In this document: piece after piece, positions 50,183-61,409 of the stretch
Layout: every line of letters begins with the position of its first letter
Position numbering within the stretch: the stretch's first letter is position 1
From: Trogon surrucura
Lineage: Eukaryota; Chordata; Aves; Trogoniformes; Trogonidae
Direction of reading: 5' to 3'
Length of the DNA: 64,000 nt
Assembly (NCBI GenBank): GCA_020746105.1
Contig: CM036617.1
Span: 170,528,412 to 170,592,411, forward strand
The notes under the pieces: generated by a model
Told to the model about the DNA's origin: nothing
Database searches by the model: none
What the model saw: only the letters and a program-made list of their open reading frames with translations
Translations under genes and position numbers: made by a program

Positions 50183-53100
50183 AGGGTTGCCTCCTGTGAG
50201 ATGGATGCCATGTGGCAGCAGGGACAAGCTGCGAGGAGCCCTGTTCCCCAAGAAGGAAGGGATGCTGTAGACAACAAGTAATGTCCAGATGGACCGCCCT
50301 CCACACCCCCTGCCTCCCCTTGCACTGATACGGGGGATGAAGTAGCCAGAAGATGGGGCTGGAGAGGGAAGTGTATTTAAGAACAGGTTGTGTTTATTTA
50401 TTTATGTATTCCTCTCACTGTGGTAGTGGTAAATTAAATTTATGTTGTCTTCCCAAGTCCACTCTGTTTTTTTGCCTGTGATTATGAGTGGTGAATGGAC
50501 CCTCCCTGTTCTAATCTCAATCCTTGAGCCAGTGTAGTTGAATTTTCTCCCTCCACATACCTGTGCGGACAGGGATGGGGGAACAAATGAGCAAGTGACA
50601 TCATGGTTCTTTGTGGCCAGCCTGGGCAGTCAGCTCGAATTACAACAAAATGTTTTTAGAAATTAGAAATTATTGTCTTATTAAAATCAGACATTTCAAA
50701 CACCTCAACATGTTTTTATCAAACAAAAAGCTGTTTTCATCTGACCTCACTGGACACTGATGCTGACATAGCAGTCCTCTGCTAGATACACCTGTTGAGC
50801 TGGTGACTTCATGCTTTTTTCCATTCTCCCTTTCATCTCCTTCCTCTCTCCTTTGTTCTTCGGTGAGTTTCTGAACAGCAGCTTGTTTTTCTTGGCTGCC
50901 TCTTAGGAACATCAATCGACACTGGATCACTGGATCTCATCCTCTTTGATTTCAGACTTATTTTAAACTTATCAAAAATCTGAGCTGCTTGTCCTGTGGT
51001 GTACCCACTTCTGCCTGGCTTTCAGACACTCAGACTTATCTAGGCAAGGGCAGCAAGATGCCAAAATAACTCCCAGCTCATGGTCTGAGGATTTTCCTGG
51101 CTGTCCCCATCCCGGCAAGGCACAGTGCTGCCTGTGCTGCAGTTACAAAAGGTTGCTAGAGCCCATGGCTTGACTCTGGCACAAAAAAGCGACCTGAGGG
51201 CACCCCATGTGCCTGCTAGTGTTATGAGAAGCCGTCTTCCCAAAGCAGCAGATTTCTGGTGGGCATCAGGGTTGGATGCGGTTCAGAGCCCTTGTTTCAG
51301 GCTGTAGACTCCTGTAGACATTTCTGTGCCAGGTACCTATAGGGATGTTAGGATATCACTGGCTATAGGAGCTACAGGAACTCGTTCTCACCACCCAGCT
51401 CCGCAGTGGTCCGTGTGGGACATGGGGAAAACTTTGTTACCTCCTCACACCCCTTAGCACATGGGAAATGTTCCCCTTGCCGATGGTGAGGTAAAGCCCT
51501 GGTCTCCAGCCTGGCTGTCAAACTGTTTCCCTGCCCGATTTCTGACAGTTTATATCCATAGACCCGCCCAACTCTCACAGCCACTCCAGCTGTTAGAAAT
51601 GTCTAAATTTATCCTTTATGAAATGTGAATAAGTGGCTTCTTATCGGCTTGTATCTCTCCAGATGTTTGGGGATCTCATCTCTCAGGAATGTATTTAGAA
51701 TTTTGTCTGATGCCAAAATCGCAAAGCTATAAAAATATTCCCAGTCTTACTAACTCCTGGATGATTCTGAATTTTCCTCTTAAGCACTGCTTATCTTTCT
51801 TCGTGCTTTTCTGGTGCTTTCTGTTTTTAAACTAAGGAAGAACATTATCTCAGTCATAATTCAGTCATTCAGTGTCCAATCTCTGAGAATGGCCAAGACC
51901 TGGTGAAGAGCCAAATAAGCCCAGAATGGAAAAATGTGAAATAATTTGACCATAGTTAGAGCTATTCCCCAGAATTTAGTGTTTGCTCTGTGTCTTTAAA
52001 AAGGTTTTGATCCAGTCTCTTGCTACAGACTATTAGTTCACATGCAACTATCTATGTGTTTGTTTGTTTCCCTTAAAAATCTTAGTTGTGCGGGTCAGCA
52101 CATTCTGTTTTATGGTCTGTAAAGATAGGGAAACTGGAAATGGAAAATGGAGCCTCTCATTTGCCTCTCTCATTGCTGTGATATTCCTATATTAACCATT
52201 ATTTAAATTTTTAATGGAGCTGGAAATCCCCTAAACTTCTCTCATTTCTTCTTTCATTTATTTTTTTCTGGCATTCAGTTATGATTTTCTTTTGCTGCGG
52301 ACTGTTCTGCCTCAGACAACTATACCATGACTCATATACCATCAGTATTTCTCTCCAATTTTTGTTCAGCCAGATCAGTCTTAGTTCTCCGTCCATCTAC
52401 CAGAGGTCTGTCCTCCCCCTTTGATTCCTCCTGCTCTTGTATGAATCCCTTCATTATGTCAACATCTTTCCAGCAGTGGGGTTCCTAAGGTGGTGAACAA
52501 CCCTCCAAGTATTATCTGAGCAGTTTTTCTATTACAGAAAAGGTCTTAGCGCATAAGGAGCATTAACTCATTGCCTGTGTTCCTAGTGGGCAGTGAGCCC
52601 AATTCCCTGGCATCATAAAACTCAAGCTAAAGGACTAGGGTTGAAAGGCTTAGTGGTGCTCATTGAGTAGGAATGCAATTTCCATTGGGACTGGGGCCAC
52701 AAATAGACACAAGTGTTGCAAATATGAGCATCCTGTCATCTGGTTTTTAGGCATCTTGCCATGTTCCTGTCCCTATTGCCCTGAGTGAGCTGTCTGTGTC
52801 CCCTAAAAGGGGATGGAAAGCACTAGGTGCCCAGAAGTGGGACTATAGAGGTCAGGGCATTAGAGATCCTGGACATGAGTAGATAATTCCTCATGCTATA
52901 TGTATCAGTAGATCAAAGCAGCATCTACCCTACACATGTCCAAGGGTGGGGTTTTTTTTTGTACTGTAATGTCGCTGTCATGCATTTGGCTTGTAGCTGC
53001 CCAAAGGACTGGTAGTTCATGTGATCCCGTATGTACCCCTGGGTGCTGGAGTGCTGCTCGTGCTCACCTGAGGCAGAGCCTCTGGTTTAGTAGCCTTTGA

Positions 53101-53800
53101 AGGAAATCTTGTTCTTGTGTGCCAGAACCACTCTTCAAATCCAACCAGGGAGCAATAAGTGGAAATTATCAGGGAATTTGTTTATAAGCTGCATTAGTAC
53201 TCCTTCAGTGCCAGCACTACTCCCATATTTGTCTTTCAGAGATTTTACAGGCATAATGGTGGAAACATGCCACTGCATTGCTGTACTTCGTTGTTTTCTG
53301 ATGCTAAGCACAAATCTGGACAGAAAGGCATAGACAGCAGTCTCTGCCACACTCCTTTATGTGCAAAATTTTAGGCACAAAACTGCACCAGCTTCAACAG
53401 GACTGCACAGTAGACCAAGCTATGGATGTGGTTAAGGCTTTGAAGAGCTGGAACCTGGCATGGGCAATCTGGAAAGTTACTCTGTCATTGCAATACTGTG
53501 CTTGTCTGGAGAAGGAGAGATTTCAAGGCTATCAACAGGACACCTTCCAAGCAGTCTAAACTCATATTATGAAGACAGAAAACAAAAAGAGTGATTGTGT
53601 CACATTTTTTAGTTCCACAGATCACTTGACTTTTGGACTCCTACTTTATAGCATGAAGTAAGGAATGTTATAATGACCCAGAAAACTACAGTTGGTCATG
53701 CTTGAGCATTCCCTTTATTATTTGAGTGTCTAACATTCTTTAGAAGCAATTTCTTAAACACAGTCTTACACTAATTTTTAAAAGACGATATCAGCAGAAA
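50183..53800. other. Intergenic stretch
   Basis: No gene, RNA gene or clear mobile element is recognised here. The short frames present are unconserved to the eye. Confidence 0.5.
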
Positions 53801-54093
53801 GAGGAGAAGAGAAGAGAAGAGAAGAGAAGAGAAGAGAAGAGAAGAGAAGAGAAGAGAAGAGAAGAGAAGAGAAGAGAAGAGAAGAGAAGAGAAGAGAAGA
53901 GAAAGAGAAGAGAAGAGAAGAGAAGAGAAGAGAAGAGAAGAGAAGAGAAGAGAAGAGAAGAGAAGAGAAGAGAAGAGAAGAGAAGAGAAGAGAAGAGAAG
54001 AGAAGAGAAGAGAAGAGAAGAGAAGAGAAGAGAAGAGAAGAGAAGAGAAGAGAAGAGAAGAGAAGAGAAGAGAAGAGAAGAGAAGAGAAGAGA
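53801..54093. repeat. Pentanucleotide microsatellite (GAGAA/AGAAG)n
   Basis: About 290 bases of nearly pure AGAAG-type repeat, purines on + and pyrimidines on -, with one register shift near 53900. On - it gives spurious Leu-Phe-Ser frames. It is long enough to be unstable and to differ between individuals. Confidence 0.97.
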
Positions 54094-54220
54094 TGGGGAT
54101 GCAGAGGAAGGATGTCAATGACAGTTGTGCCTGTTCTTTTATGTGAGGTTATCTGAGGAGAAAACAACCACACTTCTGGTCAGATGATGAACTGATAAAG
54201 CAGCTGCTGATTCAGTCCTC

Positions 54221-54242
54221 TGTGTGTGTGTGTGTGTGTGTG
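54221..54242. repeat. (TG)11 microsatellite
   Basis: Eleven uninterrupted TG units, 130 bases after the pentanucleotide tract. Confidence 0.95.
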
Positions 54243-55087
54243 ACATTCTCAACAACGATGTTTCTATGGCATTGAAGTGCTACAGAAGCATCCTGACCCT
54301 CAACGATTTCAGGGGCCTGACATTGAGACAGCTTGGAAATCCATGAGGATCGACAGTGTAATGTCTGGCAAGGACCTTCAGCAGTCTCAGTACATGAATA
54401 AGCCGAATATCCCCAACCTAAGCCTGAAAAGCAATTGTACCTTAGAGGGTAGCTGTGCCAGCTGACCTCAAGTGTCGACTCCTAAGCTTTAACAGCAAAC
54501 CTGACAGGGAACCAGGTCAACAGTGATGATGAAAAAGATCAAATCCCCCCAGTTTTGGCATGTCCCAGTCTAAGTGTACATAGCAACTAAAAGTCCTTGA
54601 AAATCCTTATAAAAATGTCCACATTCCCTGCTGAATTAGCATACCTTCATAAGCAAGAGTGTCAGGGCTATTTATAGAATGGTCTCATTTGTACAAACTA
54701 AGTAGCATTTGGCTGGTGTTTTTCTTTTTTTTGTGTGCTCTTTCCTCCTGTTCCAATCACAGTCACAGCATAAAGTAGTGGTACTTGAAGAAGGTGCCAG
54801 TTGCCTAGCAAAAGTGGTTTTCAACCACCACCTATCAAAACTCCTCTGCAGATTTCAGGCAGAGTTTAAAGCAATCACTCAGAGAAGTGAAACGTCTTCG
54901 AGTCCACAGGTCCTTGCTGAAAGACCTAGATGAACTACTGCACCTGGATGCATGCACGTTTGATGGTCCCTTCTGCTCTTATATAGTACCCAGGCAAGAT
55001 GGGTGACTTCTCAGTAGTGCGCAAAACCCATTTGCAGAAGCAACATGGACATTCGAGACCTACCAGAGCAGCTTGGGTCTATGCTGG
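54243..55087. other. Intergenic stretch before the retrovirus
   Basis: Unique sequence with no recognised gene, ending at the target-site duplication of the retrovirus. Confidence 0.5.
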
Positions 55088-55092
55088 ATGAG

Positions 55093-55894
55093 TGTCGAGG
55101 GTTAGGGCTGGGCCGGCCACTAACGCGGACAGACGCTCTCTAACCCCCTCTTCCCCCCCCTAAACGGGAAGAGAAAAGGGAATGAGGCAGAGAGACTTAC
55201 GGGTGAGAGAAGAAAAAAACTAGAACAGCTTTAATGAAAATAATAGGAATAATGGTAAAGAGATAAAAGTAAAGAATTATATGCAACTATAGATAGTAGC
55301 CCGATATCAAACCCGACTCCCTCCCCCGATAGAAATCACCACTGGTGCTGCAGAGCAGGAGACACTGGGGAAACCCCAGGCTCAGCGGCGGCAGGAGCTG
55401 GATACAGGGAGCTGGATTCGGGAACTCAGGATCCGGATCAAAATCAGGAGGTCAGATGGAGTCCTCTCTGGACACCGGCCATTGCAGAAAGGAAGGGCGA
55501 AAAGAAGGGACGAAACTCTCGTGATCACTCAATTTATACTAAATATGACGTATATGGGATGGAATACTCTCGTTGGTCACCTGTCCTGTCTATTACCCCC
55601 CGGAGGTGCCACCTTTTACTTCCTTGTGCCCCCCTCTTACTACCCAGCACCCCCAGCGTGGCACACAAGAGCCAGCAGTGGCCTTGGTCACTATAGGAAT
55701 AAGTATAAGCAAGAGCCTTTCTGCACACCAGTCCCAGGCAGTGACTGTAAACATCAGGTGTTATCACTGCCAGTAGCACACACTGTCTGCAAAAACATGC
55801 TGCTGACTTCAGAACGTGCAGCCTTTTAGAAGACACTAAACTGGAAAGTAAAAATCACTAAACAGGACTGGGTTTTTTAGCTAAACCCAGGACA
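55093..55894 (-). repeat. 3' LTR of the ERV-L-like element
   Basis: An 802-base LTR that on - begins TGTCCTGGG and ends TCGACA, with short inverted ends TGTC/GACA. It contains a TATA box (TATAAATT on -, 55532-55539) and, about 300 bases on, an ATTAAA poly(A) signal (55230-55235). Confidence 0.95.
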
Positions 55895-56213
55895 TTCCAC
55901 CCCTTATTCCATACCATTTACGTCATACTGATCACGAGCTAATGATCTACTTATAGGAAAAGTTCAGTAAGTTCATAAAGTTCATAATCGTGGGTTCTAT
56001 CCGTCATAGCAGTCTCTCAGGGCAGGAAAGTTCATGTGGGATTCGTTACAGTTCATGTCCATAGTTTGTAGGTTCACTTCGAAGAAGTTACTGGATGTCA
56101 CTCAACAAGGCTAGCTCAGTTGCTGGATGTCACTCGATGAGGTCAGCTCTGGTCATCACTGGTTATTATTCTGAAAAACACTTATTGAACACTGTTAGTA
56201 TTATGTAACAACA
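55895..56213 (-). other. Pol-to-LTR region: polypurine tract and short tandem repeat, no env
   Basis: Next to the 3' LTR, - reads AAGGGGTGGAA (55895-55905), the polypurine tract that primes plus-strand DNA. The rest of this roughly 320-base region has no reading frame of note, so there is no envelope gene. It carries a 32-base imperfect tandem repeat (56091-56122 and 56123-56154, each starting CTGGATGTCACTC on +). Confidence 0.8.
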
Positions 56214-59200
56214 TCATACAGGATTAAATCGAGTATTCTCACCCAGAGTTAAATTTCCTTGAGGTACACATTGAACTTCACCATCTTTCATCATCACCCA
56301 CCAAGTAGTTCCAGGTCCTTGAGCGAAAGCAACTCCACGAATGGGTTTGCCTTTGCCCAAAGCAGGAAATACCCAGACAGTCTTCCCCAACAAATTCCTT
56401 TCATACACCACAGGGACTTTATCTCCCTCTACTGTATGTAAAGGTTCTGAATGGGCAGGACCAGCACGATTGATGGATCCTCTGGTGTTAACTAACCAGG
56501 TGGCTTGTGCTAAATGCTTGTCCCAGTTTTTAAAAGTTCCACCTCCCATTGCTTTCAGAGTAGTTTTTAACAGTCCATTGTATCGTTCAATTTTCCCAGA
56601 GGCTTGTGCATGATAAGGGATATGATATACCCATTCAATACCATGTTCTTTAGCCCAATTGTCTATAAGATTGTTTTTGAAATGAGTCCCATTATCTGAT
56701 TCAATTCTTTCTGGAGTGCCATGTCGCCACAGGATCTGCTTTTCTAGGCCCAAGATAGTGTTTCTGGCAGTGGCGTGAGGCACAGGATACGTTTCTAACC
56801 ATCCGGTAGTTGCTTCCACCATAGTGAGCACATAGCGCTTACCCTGGCGAGTTAGAGGAAGTGTGATGTAATCAATCTGCCAGGCCTCCCCATACCTATA
56901 TTTTAACCATCGTTCCCCATACCACAAAGGTTTTAATCGCTTAGCTTGCTTAATTTCAGCACATATTTCACAATCATGGATAACCTGCGCAATAGCGTCC
57001 ATAGTTAAATCCACCCCTCGGTCACGAGCCCATCTGTATGTTCCATCTCTTCCCTGGTGTCCTGAAGTGTCATGGGCCCACCGAGCTAGAAATAGTTCAC
57101 CTTTATGTTCCCAGTCCAAGTCTATTTGGAACACTTGAGCAGCCTGATCCACTTGCTGGTTGTGTCGATGTTCCTCAGTGGCACGACTTTTGGGCACATG
57201 GGCATCTACGTGACGTACCTTTACGACTAAGTTCTCTAGCCGAGCAGCAATGTCTCGCCATAGTTCAGCAGCCCAAATAGGCTTACCTCTGCGCTCCCAG
57301 TTATTATGCTTCCACTGTTTTAACCAACCCCAAAAAGCATTTGCCACCATCCATGAGTCAGTATAGAGATAGAGCACTGGCCATTTTTCCCGTTCAGCAA
57401 TGTCTAAGGCCAGCTGGATGGCTTTTACCTCTGCAAACTGACTTGATCCACCTTCTCCCTCAGTTGCCTCTGCAACACGTCGTGTGGGACTCCACACAGC
57501 AGCTTTCCACTTACGACGATTTCCTACAAGGCGGCAAGATCCATCAGTGAATAGGGCATACTGCTTCTCATTATCTGGTAACTGATTATATGGTGGAGCT
57601 TCTTCAGCACGTGTCACCACCTCCTTAGGGGGCACTGCAAGGTCTTTACCTTGTGGCCAGTCTGCGATTACCTCTAAAAGTCCTGGACGATTATGATGAC
57701 CCATTCGAGCTCTCTGTGTAATTAGGGCAGTCCATTTACTCCATGTAGCATCAGTGGCATGATGTGTGGAAGGAACTTTACTCTTGAACATCCAGTTTAG
57801 GACTGGTATTCGTGGTACTAGGAGAAGCTGTGCCTCAGTACCAATCACTTCCGAAGCAGCTTTAACTCCTTCATATGCGGCCAATATTTCTTTTTCAGTT
57901 GCAGTATAGTTGGCCTCAGAGCCTCTATATTTTCGGCTCCAAAATCCTAAGGGTCGACCTCGAGTTTCTCCTGGTGCCCTCTGCCAAAGGCTCCAGGTAG
58001 GACCACTGTCCCCAGCTGCGGTATATAGCAAATTTTTAATATCTTGCCCTGTTCGGATTGGCCCAAGAGCTACTGCTTGTACAATCTCTTGTTTGATTTG
58101 TTCAAAGGCCTGTTGCTGTTCAGGGCCCCACTGAAATTTGTTTTTCTTTCGAGTCACATCAAAAAGAGGTTTCACAATCTGACTATAACCAGGAATATGC
58201 ATTCTCCAGAAACCCACAGTACCTAAGAAGGATTGTGTTTCTTTTTTGTTAGTTGGTGGCAACATACCTGATATTGTGTCAATCACGTCTATTGGGATCT
58301 GGCGACGCCCATCTTGCCACTTCACTCCCAAATACTGGATCTCTCGTGCAGGTCCCTTGACCTTGCTTCTCTTTATGGCAAAACCAGCATCCAAAAGAAT
58401 CTCAATTATTTTCTTACCTTTCGTGAAAACTTCTTCTGCTGTGTTACCCCATACAATGATGTCATCGATGTATTGCAGATGTTCTGGAGCTCCACCTCTC
58501 TCCAGGGCAGTATGGATCAGTCCATGGCAGATGGTAGGGCTGTGTTTCCACCCCTGGGGCAGTCGGTTCCAGGTGTACTGGATACCCCTCCAGGTGAAAG
58601 CAAACTGCGGCCTGCATTCTGCTGCTATAGGAATAGAGAAAAATGCATTAGCAATGTCAATTGTGGCATACCACTTAGCTGCCTTCGACTCCAGCTCATA
58701 CTGAAGATCTAACATGTCCGGCACGGCAGCACTCATTGGTGGTGTAACCTCATTTAGGCCACGATAGTCTACAGTCAATCTCCATTCTCCATCAGACTTA
58801 CGCACAGGCCAGATAGGACTGTTAAATGGTGAGCGAGCTTTGCTGATCACTCCTTGGCTTTCTAGCTGACGTATCAGCTTATGGATGGGAACTACAGAGT
58901 CTCGGTTGGTACGATATTGTCGTCGATGCACTGTTTTAGTAGCAATTGGTACCTGTTGGTCTTCAGTTTTCATCAGCCCTACAACACTAGACTCCTCTGA
59001 AAGTTTGGGCAAGCTAGACAGCTGATCAATGTCCTCAGTCTCTACAGCTGCTATGCCAAAAGCCCATCGATACCCTCTTGGGTCCTTATAATACCCTTTC
59101 TTGAGGAAGTCTATGCCAAGAATGCATGGGGCATTTGGACCAGTCACTATGGGGTGCTTTTTCCACATATTCCCAGTAAGGCTCATTTCAGCCTCCAATA

Positions 59201-59384
59201 CAGACAGTTGTTGAGAACCACCCGTCACTCCAGAAATAGTAACAGTTTCAGTACCTGTATGATTCGATGGCATTAGAGTGCACTGTGCACCAGTGTCCAC
59301 CAGAGCTCTATATTTTCGTGGTTCTAATGTGCCAGGCCACCGAATCCACACAGTCCAATAAACTCGGTTGTCCCTCTCCTCCAC
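56214..59384 (-). CDS. pol: Pol of the ERV-L-like element (PR-RT-RH-IN)
   Basis: A 1056-codon open frame, counted from its first Met, lying in the same frame just after gag. This fits synthesis of Gag-Pol by terminator read-through, as used by gammaretroviruses. Domains: aspartic protease with LVDTGAQ (Asp 30) and ILGIDFL near 88-94; reverse transcriptase with LPQG 275-278 and YIDD 305-308; RNase H with FTDGS near 612, Glu 652, YTDS near 674 and HVDAH near 725; integrase with His 771/776 and Cys 805/808 as zinc ligands, then Asp 838, Asp 897 and Glu 933 (a D,D-35-E triad). The catalytic residues named are all present. No dUTPase is recognised. The frame looks whole. Confidence 0.95.
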   Translation of the reverse strand: MEERDNRVYWTVWIRWPGTLEPRKYRALVDTGAQCTLMPSNHTGTETVTISGVTGGSQQLSVLEAEMSLTGNMWKKHPIVTGPNAPCILGIDFLKKGYYKDPRGYRWAFGIAAVETEDIDQLSSLPKLSEESSVVGLMKTEDQQVPIATKTVHRRQYRTNRDSVVPIHKLIRQLESQGVISKARSPFNSPIWPVRKSDGEWRLTVDYRGLNEVTPPMSAAVPDMLDLQYELESKAAKWYATIDIANAFFSIPIAAECRPQFAFTWRGIQYTWNRLPQGWKHSPTICHGLIHTALERGGAPEHLQYIDDIIVWGNTAEEVFTKGKKIIEILLDAGFAIKRSKVKGPAREIQYLGVKWQDGRRQIPIDVIDTISGMLPPTNKKETQSFLGTVGFWRMHIPGYSQIVKPLFDVTRKKNKFQWGPEQQQAFEQIKQEIVQAVALGPIRTGQDIKNLLYTAAGDSGPTWSLWQRAPGETRGRPLGFWSRKYRGSEANYTATEKEILAAYEGVKAASEVIGTEAQLLLVPRIPVLNWMFKSKVPSTHHATDATWSKWTALITQRARMGHHNRPGLLEVIADWPQGKDLAVPPKEVVTRAEEAPPYNQLPDNEKQYALFTDGSCRLVGNRRKWKAAVWSPTRRVAEATEGEGGSSQFAEVKAIQLALDIAEREKWPVLYLYTDSWMVANAFWGWLKQWKHNNWERRGKPIWAAELWRDIAARLENLVVKVRHVDAHVPKSRATEEHRHNQQVDQAAQVFQIDLDWEHKGELFLARWAHDTSGHQGRDGTYRWARDRGVDLTMDAIAQVIHDCEICAEIKQAKRLKPLWYGERWLKYRYGEAWQIDYITLPLTRQGKRYVLTMVEATTGWLETYPVPHATARNTILGLEKQILWRHGTPERIESDNGTHFKNNLIDNWAKEHGIEWVYHIPYHAQASGKIERYNGLLKTTLKAMGGGTFKNWDKHLAQATWLVNTRGSINRAGPAHSEPLHTVEGDKVPVVYERNLLGKTVWVFPALGKGKPIRGVAFAQGPGTTWWVMMKDGEVQCVPQGNLTLGENTRFNPV

Positions 59385-59405
59385 CTGGCTGGAGGCAGGG
59401 CCCCT

Positions 59406-61211
59406 CTAATTTTGAGGTTGGTTCACGGGGTTTACTTGATTCACGGTATTGGTATTAACTACATTTACATTCCGATTATTCCTTCTCGTGGCAGATTGTT
59501 GTCTTCTATTGGTGTTTCGCAAATTGGATACTCGTTCCCGTAGAGCAGAAGTAGGTTTTCCATCCCAGTTTCTCATGTCCTCACCATATCCACGTAGGAA
59601 AATCCACAAGTCATTCCGTGACAAGTTACCATCATTTTTAGTTGATCTTGAAGGTCTGTATTTTCTAACAGCATCAACACGGCTCCACTGAGGTCTGTCA
59701 TCTCTCTTGGACAATGCATCAATCAGCTTCTCTAATGATTGATTGTTTTTCTCAAATGATTCACTATTTTTCTCAATAGCTTGATTGGTTTTCTCCATTG
59801 CTCTCTCAATTGATTCATTGGTTTTCTCCATTGCTTTCTCAATTAATTTCTCCAGTGATCTGTTGTTTTCCTCGATTATTTTTTCCATGGCAGCAATCTG
59901 AATTTGTTGGGGATTGGCAGTACTGTCTTCATACTGTCGTGCTTTGTTGGCCACTTCACTCACTGTTGGTACCTGACCATCTCCATCTAATGCCCAGACC
60001 ATTGTTGACAAGGTGTGCTTATACACTGGTGGGGCACTCCTCACAAACATCTGAATAACGTGTTTGTGGCAGGGCATTTGATCAGGGTTTAAGATTGTTT
60101 GTGGATCACTGTAAATCACCTCTCTCACTGCTAGTTCTCTCAGGAACTTAATGCCTTTCTCCATACTGGTCCAGTTGGTTGTGTGGATAGGAATATCGTC
60201 CTTGTGGGTATACCGGTTCTTAATAGCTGTCAAGAGTCTTCTCCAGAGGCTGAGACTGTTGTCGTCTTTTGCAAGTTCCGTGTCAACGCCTGCGTTTCCA
60301 GACAGGGATCCCAGCTGTTTGGCTTCTTTACCGTTCAGATTAATGGTCTCGGCTCCTTTATCCCAGCACCGGAGTAACCACTTGTAATATGATTCACCTT
60401 CACGACGGCCAAAGTCCTTTCTCACATCTCTCATGTCCCTCAGAGTTAAAGGTTTGACAGCTACGTCCGTTTGTGGCTTCGAACCATCTGATGACTTCGG
60501 TTGGGAAGGACCCTGTCCTGGATCAGAATCATCTGATGATGGATGACTTGCCTTCCAGGCCGTAACTAACCTTTCTAATACTGAATCGGTTGGGGGACCA
60601 GCCTTCTTTCCTGAGTCTGAATCTGAGTCATCTGATGGTGCTACTTTAGGAGGGCTTTGTCCTGGAGTTGTGTTATCTGTTGGTAGGGCAATTGACTTTC
60701 TCCGATGTTTCTTTCTAGTCACAGGGGCGACATTTGCTGATACACACTGAGTGTTAAAGGACACGGTGATACTCAATGACTTGCACAAATTCCTACAGAA
60801 ACGCCACAATGCCAAGAGATTCATGGGCATTAACATCAGAATCAATAACAATTCAATCTTTCGATTAAAATAACTGCATTCGCAATCACAATCACAATCC
60901 CCAAAACCTGGTATACTCAGATTAGCAAACAAATTGGTATAATTTCCTAAGGTGAAATTGAAAGTGTAGTTAAAAACAAAATTCATCATTGTGCTCTTAA
61001 GGTATTCAGGTATGCCGATCACCCAAAATACTGCAGAATACACCGACACAAAAAAACCCAACACCGTGAAAATTCTCATTTTTAAATCAGAGCAGGCAAA
61101 CCACAGACAGATATACCAAATCACCCTCGAGAGTTTGGACAAAATTTTGACACCCAGGGAGGAACCCACATTTAAAAGAACATGACATAACATTTCACCG
61201 ACCGATAACAT
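59406..61211 (-). CDS. gag: Gag of the ERV-L-like element, with N-terminal membrane segments
   Basis: A 601-codon open frame beginning about 175 bases after the primer site. Residues 28-40, 46-68 and 118-137 are strongly hydrophobic. Between the second and third lie four Asn-X-Ser/Thr sequons (Asn 81, 85, 90, 97) and a DCDCDCEC run. Residues 163-250 are basic then Ser/Asp/Pro-rich. Residues 255-430 look like the capsid region (RDVRKDFGRREGESYYKWLL), as in ERV-L Gag, the family from which mouse Fv1 arose. Residues 442-500 are a repeated Glu/Lys/Asn coiled coil (AMEKTNESIERAMEKTNQAI). The C-terminus is Arg/Asn-rich with no CCHC zinc knuckle. Gag would form the particle shell. The frame looks whole. 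Confidence 0.88.
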   Translation of the reverse strand: MLSVGEMLCHVLLNVGSSLGVKILSKLSRVIWYICLWFACSDLKMRIFTVLGFFVSVYSAVFWVIGIPEYLKSTMMNFVFNYTFNFTLGNYTNLFANLSIPGFGDCDCDCECSYFNRKIELLLILMLMPMNLLALWRFCRNLCKSLSITVSFNTQCVSANVAPVTRKKHRRKSIALPTDNTTPGQSPPKVAPSDDSDSDSGKKAGPPTDSVLERLVTAWKASHPSSDDSDPGQGPSQPKSSDGSKPQTDVAVKPLTLRDMRDVRKDFGRREGESYYKWLLRCWDKGAETINLNGKEAKQLGSLSGNAGVDTELAKDDNSLSLWRRLLTAIKNRYTHKDDIPIHTTNWTSMEKGIKFLRELAVREVIYSDPQTILNPDQMPCHKHVIQMFVRSAPPVYKHTLSTMVWALDGDGQVPTVSEVANKARQYEDSTANPQQIQIAAMEKIIEENNRSLEKLIEKAMEKTNESIERAMEKTNQAIEKNSESFEKNNQSLEKLIDALSKRDDRPQWSRVDAVRKYRPSRSTKNDGNLSRNDLWIFLRGYGEDMRNWDGKPTSALRERVSNLRNTNRRQQSATRRNNRNVNVVNTNTVNQVNPVNQPQN

Positions 61212-61384
61212 GATGTGAGCTGTCTGGTTTTTCTCCTCTAACCCTTCAGAACTCTCAAAGAAAAGATCTGATACGCTCTCAACTGCGCCGGATGGAATTT
61301 AAACTATGCGGGCAATATATCAGAGCCCAGTTGTGTCTAAGTAACTGGTAAAATAGTCTGAGCCTGATTGGTGTTTGTTTTCGT

Positions 61385-61402
61385 GCCCCACGTTGGGCGC
61401 CA
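61385..61402 (-). promoter_or_regulatory. Primer-binding site for tRNA-Lys(CUU)
   Basis: On - this reads TGGCGCCCAACGTGGGGC, complementary over all 18 bases to the 3' end of tRNA-Lys1,2 including CCA. Seven bases separate it from the LTR edge, more than the usual nought to three. Confidence 0.9.
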
Positions 61403-61409
61403 ATAAATC

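Noticed and set aside
53771-54173. Two long Leu/Phe/Ser frames on -
   Set aside because: They are translations of the AGAAG microsatellite and have no other coding features.
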